Of a stretch of DNA of 64,000 nucleotides, positions 17,323-25,293 are shown one piece after another. A program made the translations under genes and the position numbers. The notes beneath the pieces were generated by a model. The model searched no databases and had not been told where the DNA came from. It worked only from the letters and a program-made list of their open reading frames with translations. The stretch is from Longibacter sp051155795 (GTDB lineage Bacteria; Bacteroidota; Rhodothermia; Rhodothermales; Salinibacteraceae). The stretch's first letter is position 1, and every line of letters begins with the position of its first letter. The DNA is taken from positions 34,980 through 98,979 of the forward strand of contig NZ_DAXETW010000037.1 in the NCBI RefSeq assembly GCF_051155795.1, in the 5' to 3' direction.

Positions 17323-18963
17323 ATGGAGATCCCCTTCCTCACATCCATCGTCATTTTTCTGCCGGCCCTCGGCGCGCTCGTCGTGGCCCTGCAGAACAAC
17401 GTGTCTTCGATCCGGTGGACGGCGCTCGGAACGACGCTGGTCACGTTTGTGCTGTCGCTCGGGTTGTGGTGGAGCTACGACCCTGCTGTCAGCGCGGCTG
17501 CCCCGCAGATGGTGGACCTTTCGTCGAGATGGTTTCCCGATTCCCTCGACATTAAGTACTTCGTGGGGATCGATGGGCTCAACATCTTCCTGATCCTGCT
17601 TACGACGCTTCTCGGCCCCATCGTGGTCGCGTCGTCGTGGACCTATATCGAAAAGCAGCATCGCGGCTATTACGCTCTCTTCCTGCTGCTGCAGACGGGC
17701 ATCACCGGCGTGTTCGCGTCGTTCGACCTGATTCTGTTCTACATTTTCTTCGAGCTAACCCTCATTCCGATGTACTTCATCATCGGCATCTGGGGAGGTG
17801 AGGATCGGATTTACGCCGCGATCAAGTTCGTCCTCTACACGCTCGTGGGGTCGCTCCTCATGCTGGTGGCCATCCTGTTCCTCGGATACGAGGCCGGGCA
17901 TGCCGTGAATCAGGGCGTCTTCACGACCGACTGGTTCAAATTGCTCGACTACACAATTCCGGTCGCGACGCAGTCCTGGCTGTTCATCCTGTTCGCGCTG
18001 TCGTTTGCAATCAAGGTGCCGCTGTTTCCACTGCATACCTGGCTACCGGATGCGCACGTGCAGGCCCCAACGGGCGGTTCGGTTATCCTGGCGGGCGTGC
18101 TTCTGAAAATGGGGACGTACGGTCTGGTGCGCTTCTGCCTGCCGCTCTTCCCCAATGCCGCACAGGACTGGGCCCTGGTCTTCGCGATTCTGTCCGTCAT
18201 CGGCATCATCTACGGTGCGCTTGTGGCGCGGGTGCAGCCCGACGCGAAAAAGCTCGTCGCCTACTCGTCGGTTAGCCACCTCGGCTTCGTCGTTCTGGGC
18301 ATCTTCGCCTTTACCGACATCGCAATGCAGGGCGCCGTCATCCAGATGGTGAATCACGGGATCTCGACGGGCGCGCTCTTCCTGCTCGTCGGTATGCTCT
18401 ACGAGCGCCGCCACACGCGTCTGATGGAGGACTACGGAGGTCTTGCCACATCCGTCCCCGTGCTGACCTCCTTCATGATCTTCTCCGTGCTCGCCTCGGC
18501 GGGGCTGCCCGGACTGAACGGCTTCGTCGGCGAGTTCATGATTCTGCTGGGCACATTCAAAAGCGAGGTGATTGCAAGCCCGCTGATCGTCGGCTTGGCC
18601 ACGACGGGCGTCATCCTCGCGGCCGTATACCTGCTCTACATGGTCTACCGTACCTTCTTCGGTGAACTGACGAACGACGCCAACGCGACGATGCCTGACA
18701 TGAATGGCCGCGAGCTGGCGCTGATGCTCCCGCTGGCGATTCTGATGTTCGTCATGGGCTTCTTCCCGACGCCTTTCCTGAAGCAGATGGAGCCGTCCAC
18801 CACGTTCATCATGGAAACGATCCAGGAGCGCCGGGCCGAGGCCCTTGAGCTCCAGCGCATGCAGGAGGGGATGGAAGAAGGCCGCGCCGTGCGTGTGACG
18901 CCGGCCCCGCCGCAGTCAGGCAGCATGTCGGAGGCGACCCCGCCGACCACGCTCCCCGAATAG
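17323..18963 (+). CDS. nuoM: NADH-quinone oxidoreductase subunit M
   Basis: 546 residues, second antiporter-like subunit. Typical segments: YALFLLLQTGITGVFASFDL, FELTLIPMYFIIGIWGG, VPLFPLHTWLPDAHVQAPTG, and LVAYSSVSHLGFVVLGIFAF with the conserved Lys. The last 55 residues after FMGFFPTPFL form a polar, Pro/Thr-rich tail (ending PTTLPE) longer than in E. coli NuoM; its role is unknown. 60 bases after nuoL. Confidence 0.95.
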   Translation: MEIPFLTSIVIFLPALGALVVALQNNVSSIRWTALGTTLVTFVLSLGLWWSYDPAVSAAAPQMVDLSSRWFPDSLDIKYFVGIDGLNIFLILLTTLLGPIVVASSWTYIEKQHRGYYALFLLLQTGITGVFASFDLILFYIFFELTLIPMYFIIGIWGGEDRIYAAIKFVLYTLVGSLLMLVAILFLGYEAGHAVNQGVFTTDWFKLLDYTIPVATQSWLFILFALSFAIKVPLFPLHTWLPDAHVQAPTGGSVILAGVLLKMGTYGLVRFCLPLFPNAAQDWALVFAILSVIGIIYGALVARVQPDAKKLVAYSSVSHLGFVVLGIFAFTDIAMQGAVIQMVNHGISTGALFLLVGMLYERRHTRLMEDYGGLATSVPVLTSFMIFSVLASAGLPGLNGFVGEFMILLGTFKSEVIASPLIVGLATTGVILAAVYLLYMVYRTFFGELTNDANATMPDMNGRELALMLPLAILMFVMGFFPTPFLKQMEPSTTFIMETIQERRAEALELQRMQEGMEEGRAVRVTPAPPQSGSMSEATPPTTLPE

Positions 18964-19077
18964 CCGCGGGCAGTATCCCGGACGGGATCGATCGGCGATC
19001 GGCCGTTCACATCCGCGTCCTCGTTTCACCGTACAATGCGCTCACGCTTTTCCGCGAACCGAACCCACGCCGACGCT

Positions 19078-19374
19078 ATGCCGGACCGCGATCCTCTTTC
19101 CGACGCAGAGATCCAGGACGCCCTCGACACGCTCGATGGATGGTCCTATCAGGACGATGCCATCCATAAAACGTACGAGTTCGAGGATTTCCGCGAGGCG
19201 GTGTCTTTCATCGTCCAGATGGCGTTCTATGCTGAGGAAGCAAACCATCACCCGGAACTCGAAAACGTGTACAATACCGTCACGCTGGCCTTTACGACGC
19301 ACGACGCGGGAGGGAAGGTGACCGAAACGGACATTGAACTCGCCCGCACCATTGACGACGCTCTCGGGGCGTAG
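19078..19374 (+). CDS. 4a-hydroxytetrahydrobiopterin dehydratase (pterin carbinolamine dehydratase)
   Basis: 98 residues from the ATG at 19078; an in-frame ATG at 19036 would add 14 residues. The family signature is complete: EANHHPELENVYNTVTLAF followed by TTHDAGGKVTETD, with the paired His residues that act in dehydration of the 4a-carbinolamine. The enzyme regenerates tetrahydropterin for aromatic amino acid hydroxylases, or works in molybdopterin-related chemistry in bacteria without them. It lies between nuoM and nuoN in the same direction with gaps of about 115 and 109 bases, an unusual place for such a gene. Confidence 0.92.
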   Translation: MPDRDPLSDAEIQDALDTLDGWSYQDDAIHKTYEFEDFREAVSFIVQMAFYAEEANHHPELENVYNTVTLAFTTHDAGGKVTETDIELARTIDDALGA

Positions 19375-19483
19375 ACTCGTTTCCCGGACCGGCGTCCGAC
19401 GTGGCACCGCCATCCCCAGCGCGGCGCCGATTCGAACGCCGCGACCGTAGCGTCCCTCCACTGCCAATCTGCTTGCTGCTGTA

Positions 19484-20971
19484 ATGGACCTCTCTCAAGC
19501 CTTCTCGACGATGGCAGCCGACCTGCCGGCCATCTTCTCCATGTCCGTGATCACCGTAGCTGGACTGGTCATGATCCTGCAGGAGTCGCTGAGCGAAAAC
19601 GACCGACCGATCCCCTGGATCGGCGTCGGGGCGCTCGCCATTGCCGTCGTCTGGGAATTCGTGCACCTTGGGGACCCGGCAGGAACGGCCTTCTTCGAAT
19701 CGATCCGTACCGGCGGCTTCGCCTCGTACATCAACCTGATCGTCCTGGGCAGCGGCATCGTGACGATCATCCTGTCGGTGCCGTACCTCGATCACATCAA
19801 GCACGGGTACGGAGAGGTCTACGCGATGATCATGTTTGCGACCGTCGGCATGCTGATGCTTGGCACCGCGAACAGCCTCGTGTCGATCTTCGTCGGCCTC
19901 GAAACCATGTCGGTCTGCTTGTACGTGCTGACGGGGCTCATCCGCGAGGACGAGGGGTCCGTCGAATCCGCTCTCAAGTACTTTCTCCTCGGCGCCTTTT
20001 CCACGGGCTTTTTCCTGTACGGGATTGCGCTCATGTACGGGGCCACCGGGACCATGTACCTGCCGGAAATGCAGGGGGCCGTTCCGGAAGGCTCGATCAT
20101 GTTTTGGACCGGCGTCGCGCTCTTTCTGATTGGCTTCCTCTTTAAAGTCAGCGCGGCACCGTTTCACATGTGGACGCCAGATGTCTACCAGGGTGCGCCC
20201 ACTCCGCTGACCGGTTACATGTCGACGGCATCCAAGGCGGCTGCCTTTGCGTCTCTGATCCTCGTGCTCTTCTACGCGCTGCCGGATGAGCGCTGGAGCC
20301 TCGTGCTCTCCGCCGTTGCGCTCGTGACGATGATCATCGGAAACGTGCTTGCCGTCGTGCAGGATAATGTGAAGCGGATGCTGGCGTACTCGTCTATCGC
20401 GCACGCCGGCTACGTGCTGGTGGCGCTTGCGGCCGGGACAACCGAAGCCTACGCGGGTGCCATGTTCTACCTGCTCATCTACGCTATCATGAACCTCGGG
20501 GCCTTCGGGGTCATGGCGATGCTTGAATGGGACGGAAAGGAAGGACGTGTTCAGTCGCTCGACTCGCTCGCCGGTATCGGCCACGAGAAGCCGCTGATCG
20601 GCGTCGCGATGGGTGTCTTCATGTTCAGCTTGACGGGCTTTCCGCCGCTTGGCGGCTTTATGGGCAAGTACGCGGTCTTTGCGCCTGCGGTCGACGCCGG
20701 ACTTACCTGGCTCGTTCTGATCGGCGTGTTGATGAGCGCGATCTCCGCCTACTACTACCTCCGCGTGGTCGTTGTCTTTTGGCTGGCTGACGCGGAAGAA
20801 ACGCCGGAGGCGCAGGCAGCCAGCCGTTCCTTCGTGTTCGCGGGCGTGCCCGTGAAAGTGACAATCGCCCTCTGTGCTGTTGCGCTCGTCGTCCTGGGCG
20901 TTTACTCCGGCGGCCTCCTGGAGATGACGTTCGGTTTCTTCGAAGGAGGAATGATGGCCGCGACACCGTAA
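19484..20971 (+). CDS. nuoN: NADH-quinone oxidoreductase subunit N
   Basis: 495 residues, third antiporter-like subunit. Signature segments are LVSIFVGLETMSVCLYVLTG, SVESALKYFLLGAFSTGFFL, SAAPFHMWTPDVYQGAPTPL, and VKRMLAYSSIAHAGYVLVAL. Length and helix pattern match the family. It closes the membrane-arm block. Confidence 0.95.
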   Translation: MDLSQAFSTMAADLPAIFSMSVITVAGLVMILQESLSENDRPIPWIGVGALAIAVVWEFVHLGDPAGTAFFESIRTGGFASYINLIVLGSGIVTIILSVPYLDHIKHGYGEVYAMIMFATVGMLMLGTANSLVSIFVGLETMSVCLYVLTGLIREDEGSVESALKYFLLGAFSTGFFLYGIALMYGATGTMYLPEMQGAVPEGSIMFWTGVALFLIGFLFKVSAAPFHMWTPDVYQGAPTPLTGYMSTASKAAAFASLILVLFYALPDERWSLVLSAVALVTMIIGNVLAVVQDNVKRMLAYSSIAHAGYVLVALAAGTTEAYAGAMFYLLIYAIMNLGAFGVMAMLEWDGKEGRVQSLDSLAGIGHEKPLIGVAMGVFMFSLTGFPPLGGFMGKYAVFAPAVDAGLTWLVLIGVLMSAISAYYYLRVVVVFWLADAEETPEAQAASRSFVFAGVPVKVTIALCAVALVVLGVYSGGLLEMTFGFFEGGMMAATP

Positions 20972-21011
20972 GCCCTATCGTTGACCGTTCTGCACGAACC
21001 CGCCCGATGGC

Positions 21012-21596
21012 ATGGAAGACCTGATCCAGAACCGGATCCCGCACGCCCCACAGATGGGCCTGTTCGTCCGGCCGGACATTCCGGAGAATCGGCTGTCTAA
21101 CGCCATCCGGGATTACGCGCAACACGTCCAGGCCGGGAATGTGGTCGCCCTCTACGACGCCACACTCTCAGGCAATGGGAAGGACGGTGCCGTGTTTACA
21201 ACCGATCGGTTTGTTTTTCAGAACACCGATCTGGAGGCTCCGCAGACCGTCCGGTACCGCGACCTCATCGAGGTCGACAGTAAGCGGCGCTGGCTGGGAC
21301 TGGGGGGGAAAAAGGTCGAACTCACCATCAACCGGGGACGGGCGACCTTCGATCTGGTCATGGACTTCTCCGGCCAACCGGATGCGGCTGATTATGTCGC
21401 CGACTTTCTGCACGAAGCCGTCATTCGCGACGTGCAACTCGGTTCCACACCATCGGAGTCCTCCTCACCCCGCACGAACCGAACCGCGGTCCGAGATGCC
21501 CTCGCTCGTCTCCGAGAGCGCGGGGACCTGACGGACGAAGACATGCAACGGATGCTCGATGTCCTCGACGCGGGCGACGAACCGCCGGCGTCATAA
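21012..21596 (+). CDS. Small protein with PH-like and SHOCT-like parts
   Basis: 194 residues, no confident family. Residues 40-145 are beta-strand rich (AVFTTDRFVFQNTDLEAPQT, YRDLIEVDSKRRWLGLGGKK, VELTINRGRATFDLVMDFSG), which resembles a bacterial PH-like domain. The C-terminus LARLRERGDLTDEDMQRML (about 168-186) matches the short helical SHOCT pattern seen at the end of many small bacterial proteins. It follows nuoN by 40 bases and ends before a terminator, so it is read as the tail of the nuo unit. Function unknown; both domain readings are by pattern only. Confidence 0.65.
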   Translation: MEDLIQNRIPHAPQMGLFVRPDIPENRLSNAIRDYAQHVQAGNVVALYDATLSGNGKDGAVFTTDRFVFQNTDLEAPQTVRYRDLIEVDSKRRWLGLGGKKVELTINRGRATFDLVMDFSGQPDAADYVADFLHEAVIRDVQLGSTPSESSSPRTNRTAVRDALARLRERGDLTDEDMQRMLDVLDAGDEPPAS

Positions 21597-21640
21597 GTCC
21601 TGCGGAACCCGACGCACAGACTCTCCCAGGTGTCCATTCA

Positions 21641-21670
21641 CGCCTCCGGTTTCCATCGGGGGCGTTTTTT
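21641..21670 (+). terminator. Terminator at the end of the nuo unit
   Basis: Hairpin CGCCTCCG / CGGGGGCG (one T-G wobble) with an 8-nt loop, followed by six T residues; 45 bases after the stop at 21596. Confidence 0.8.
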
Positions 21671-22920
21671 CGTTTGCGCTGCCGTAAAACGCGTTCCAGC
21701 GGTCCGCAGGGACGTGTCCTCGGCTTACGGTGCGGCATCAGGCGCCGAACGCGAACGAACAGATCCTCTGTACCAGTTTCTCCACCGAGTCTGCGCGGAG
21801 CACGCGATCTGCGCCGATGCGATGGGCAAGATATACGCTCCGGTCGCGCGCGCTGTGTGCTACGCAGACCCAGCGCGCGCCGAATGGGGGAACGGGAAGT
21901 CCTGATCGGTGGGTGAGGAGTCGCTCGGCGGAGAAGACGGCGTCCTGCACACGTCCGCGGGCCCGCGACGTCCATGAGCCGCTGAAGTGCGTGTCGGAAG
22001 TGGCGGGGCGGGGATCCTCGTCCGCTGTTCCATCCTCGATGTCTGCGGGCGACGCGCGACGAAGAAATCGAGTGGATACTTTGGTCGTTTTCAACGGATC
22101 GAGAGGATTAGCGTCCGACCCGCCGTCGGGTCCGTCCGGATGATTAGAAGGTAAAGCGGGCACGGGATGGCGTCGTTCGAGGAGGTCTGTGCATTGAATG
22201 AACCAGAGTAGAAAACAGTGTGCCAGTGCTCGCTGCGCAGACAACACGTAACCGGCTTGTCGAACCGATGGGAGAGCGGGGCAACGCGGTCGCTGGATCC
22301 GACGCGCGCCGGACGTCGCGTCATTCAATCAGCCGGTGGATGTGTGCTGACCTTCGCATCGCGAGACTTCAGAACAGCAGATGATGCGGGGACGGACTGT
22401 GGGTAGGCTGACGCCCGTCGATCTGAATGACGCGGCTACTGTAGGACTGTCCCCGTTGTAGTAGGCTCGGTCAGCGTTCGAAGACAAAAACATCTCGGGG
22501 TCGGATACGACAGGTATCTCGGTTACACCGATTCGGGTGGTTATCTCTGGATGAGCGCATCTACACCCGAATGGATGGATTACGACATCCGACTTCCGAA
22601 TCGGCGGTGAAGACGAGGAATTGGTGCCTGATTCGTTGATCGCAGGCCGTTTTCGACATCACCACAGCGCAGTATGGATCATGGATCGCTTTCAATTCCG
22701 TGCTCCAGAAACGCTCATCTGGCTTGCGTGAGACCGCCGGCATTTGGGGGGGAATGGGAGGAGGCATGCGTCAGAAGACGACCTCGTGCATCGGTGGGTC
22801 GGTGTATCATAACGCCACCCCGTTCCGGCGATGAGTCCGGCGCCCTGGCTGTCGATCGGTTCGTTAGTCTCCGGGGCTTGACGGGGAGTTCGACCCTCTT
22901 CGACCCGACGTATCCAGATT
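21671..22920. other. 1.25-kb stretch with no supported gene
   Basis: Frames of up to 196 codons exist on both strands, but they have high Arg/Ser/Pro content, no domain and no plausible start context. One minus-strand segment around 21750-21880 reads RWVCVAHSARDRSVYLAHRI, which looks protein-like and could be the relic of a decayed gene. No tRNA, repeat array or hairpin of note was seen. Confidence 0.45.
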
Positions 22921-24558
22921 ATGTCTCTCTCCTTTCAGCGCGGGGCTCCCCGTCTCGGCGTTCTTACTGGGCTCGCACTCGTGCTTCTTGCGATTGGGTT
23001 TGTCGCTCCTGCATCGACCGTAGCGCAGGCCCCGGTCAAACCGGGCGTTGAACGCGCTGGCATCGAGATCCGACGAGGCCTCGACATCGTTCAACCACCG
23101 ACGGTCTATTACAAACGCGTGTACGAAGACGCCTCCCGTTCGTCGAGGCTGGACTCCATCGGGATCTTGCGCGTGCCGCGACCGAGCGATCTGGATGCGA
23201 TCGAGTATCGCGATCGCTCGCTCGGGTTTGCCGTGAACCTGCAGCACGCGATGGTGGTCTCCGACGGGCTGATTGTGGATGTGGACATCAGCCGGCAGGC
23301 GGAGAACGGAAGCCGTTCCGGTACACCTGCGATCGACGAAGAGCTGATCATCCTCCGTCCACCGGAGAACGACGCGTTCGATGTTGCCGTACCGGACGAA
23401 CTGCAGTGCGTCGACTTGAAGCCGGGCTCGGATGAAGACCTCGCGTCGCGCGGGAGTCTCTTTTATCCTGTGAACGGCCTGCCCGCGCCGTGCAAGCAGG
23501 TGCAGGGGATTGAAACGGTCGTCGACGTGGCAGCCTGGTACGACGCATCCATGACCAACCCGCTCACTGGCGTTCGTGCAACGCGGGATCAATTCCACAA
23601 TGCCCGTGAACTTCGCGGGTGGCTCCGAAGCCGGGCGCCCGGTGGGGAGCAAGTCCGGTTCGTCATCGTCGCGACCCCGCCGGAGCGAGAGCGGTTCGTC
23701 TTTCGTGAGCGCCCCGGCCCTGACAATCTTCCGTTCGAACCCATCAATGTCATCGTGGATTACCGACCGGTCAGTGAGTCCGGTTTCGAGCTGATTACGT
23801 CGCTGGCAGCTCTCAGCGGACCGAATCGAAGCGATCTGCCGGGGAATCCCGGTCCGCAGTATCGCGCGCGCCGGCTTAAGGGCGACGCACTGACAACGCT
23901 TCGCTGGAATGTGTCGTCGTCGCAGCGCTACGAACTGCACCTCTTCGGAAGCACACAGGCCGCCATCTCCGATGATGCACCGGGCAATCACCACGACGTG
24001 CCCTACGGGATGAGCCTGGGGGCCCGTTTCGGCGAGCGTGCAGGGACCGGTTTTGCCCTTCGAATCGAGGGATCCTATGAGGACGATCCGTTCCAGCGCA
24101 ATACGTTGCGGTCTGGAGACCAACGGATTCGCATCATGGCGGGGGTCGATCACGGCCACATCTTCACGAACCGCACGCAATGGCACGTAGCCATCGGCCC
24201 GACCTACTTCGTGGACCGTGTCAACATCTGGGAGAACCGCAGTGACGGCCGCCAGCTGGGGTACTCGATCGACGGGGGGCTAAACCGGAACGTTCGTTTC
24301 ATCCGCCTGCCGTCTATACTCAGCGTGGAAGGGCGGCTGCATCATAGTTTCGGGTACGTGCAGGACACCGGCAACGGAAATTTCTCACTGATCGGCCGCG
24401 TCGCTGCCAAGCCACGCTTCCTGCTCGGCGGGACGATGCTGGCCGCCGGGCCCGTGGCACACGTCTCGTACACGGACAGCCGATACGCGGACATTCCCGG
24501 ATTCTCGGAGACGAACGTTCAGGTGGGGCTGGAGCTGACGTCGTGGATCTCCTTTTGA
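22921..24558 (+). CDS. Putative outer-membrane beta-barrel protein, unknown function
   Basis: 545 residues, not recognised. An N-terminal signal peptide (about 1-40, LTGLALVLLAIGFVAPASTV then AQA) is followed by a soluble region of about 250 residues with a Cys pair (YPVNGLPAPCK and LQCVDLK). The second half has alternating-residue strands such as VPYGMSLGARFGERAGTGFA and TQWHVAIGPTYFVDRVNIW, and the protein ends in ...LELTSWISF. A terminal Phe after amphipathic strands is the usual sign of a barrel inserted by BamA. It is monocistronic, after a long gene-free stretch. Confidence 0.7.
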   Translation: MSLSFQRGAPRLGVLTGLALVLLAIGFVAPASTVAQAPVKPGVERAGIEIRRGLDIVQPPTVYYKRVYEDASRSSRLDSIGILRVPRPSDLDAIEYRDRSLGFAVNLQHAMVVSDGLIVDVDISRQAENGSRSGTPAIDEELIILRPPENDAFDVAVPDELQCVDLKPGSDEDLASRGSLFYPVNGLPAPCKQVQGIETVVDVAAWYDASMTNPLTGVRATRDQFHNARELRGWLRSRAPGGEQVRFVIVATPPERERFVFRERPGPDNLPFEPINVIVDYRPVSESGFELITSLAALSGPNRSDLPGNPGPQYRARRLKGDALTTLRWNVSSSQRYELHLFGSTQAAISDDAPGNHHDVPYGMSLGARFGERAGTGFALRIEGSYEDDPFQRNTLRSGDQRIRIMAGVDHGHIFTNRTQWHVAIGPTYFVDRVNIWENRSDGRQLGYSIDGGLNRNVRFIRLPSILSVEGRLHHSFGYVQDTGNGNFSLIGRVAAKPRFLLGGTMLAAGPVAHVSYTDSRYADIPGFSETNVQVGLELTSWISF

Positions 24559-24736
24559 CCTCGAGCCTCGCAGTCCCGAGCGACCATCGTTTGGACGGTG
24601 AACGCTTTGCTGGAAGCGATGGCTGATGAAATCGAAAATGCGCCCTGCCGATATTCTGCCGGCGGGCGCGTTTCGTATTGCTCATATTGCCATCCGACCC
24701 GAACGCACCCTCACGCCCGAGTCGGTCGGTGTCTCT

Positions 24737-25031
24737 TTTGTGCGCCAGCACATCGACAGGTTCAATTCTGGTCGGCTCCGCGAGCAGGTCGTCAGCCTGC
24801 TCCATCAGGGCGGCCGCGATCTCCCCGTCCAGGTTCGCCTGCCGACCGTCATCATCTTCTGCGGTGTCGAATACCGAAGGTCGTATCGTCGATCGGGAGC
24901 GCGTACCACGACACCGTGAAGTCTTCCGCCTCTGCAAGCGGGAGGGCAGACTCAAGGAACGCACGAACCTCGTCGACTTTATCCGGCTTCGCATCGAGGC
25001 GGGCGAGTAGTGCCTTCCGTTCGGTAGACAT
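24737..25031 (-). pseudogene. Frameshifted antibiotic-biosynthesis-monooxygenase-like (ABM) gene
   Basis: Read on the minus strand from the ATG at 25031, the frame gives MSTERKALLARLDAKPDKVD and then YALPIDDTTFGI before reaching a stop at 24852. The neighbouring frame continues the same family without a break: FDTAEDDDGRQANLDGEIAA, ALMEQADDLL, EPVDVLAHK. The join lies at about 24870-24872, where two bases appear missing (GGTATTCGAC against an expected GGTATTTTCGAC). Together the halves make an intact small dimeric alpha/beta-barrel protein of the ABM/quinol-monooxygenase type. The 3' end is uncertain because the second frame runs on to 24320. A sequencing error is the alternative explanation. 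Confidence 0.65.
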
Positions 25032-25293
25032 ACGGTATCGATAGTTGATGAGGAGACCCCTGTACGGGGTGTGCCGACGCGCCAGGGTCTCGTCTCCAAT
25101 CAACTGTGATGAAGCGTGTACAACGGCTCACCGAGCAAGGCGAAGAGACAAGAGATTGCAGCACATTCACTCTGTGGAGACGTCCAAGGGATGAGAAGTC
25201 CTCGCAGCGGACACAGATCGCCGGACGGGGGCGCGGCGTTTTCTTACCCGCAGAGGATCCCGGGGAAGGAGCGTGCATCGACGTGTTCATTCG

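Noticed and set aside
19292..20584. 430-codon minus-strand frame across nuoN
   Set aside because: Antisense shadow of nuoN; composition is His/Asp/Arg-rich and no domain is visible.
21738..22328. 196-codon minus-strand frame in the gene-poor stretch
   Set aside because: Only a short piece looks protein-like; no start context or family, so kept as a remark rather than a gene.
22880..22920. GTTCGAC in a possible tRNA T-arm
   Set aside because: Flanking stem has only three pairs and no acceptor or anticodon arms.
22864..24186. 440-codon minus-strand frame opposite the outer-membrane-like gene
   Set aside because: No domain or signal; the plus-strand frame has a signal peptide and barrel pattern.
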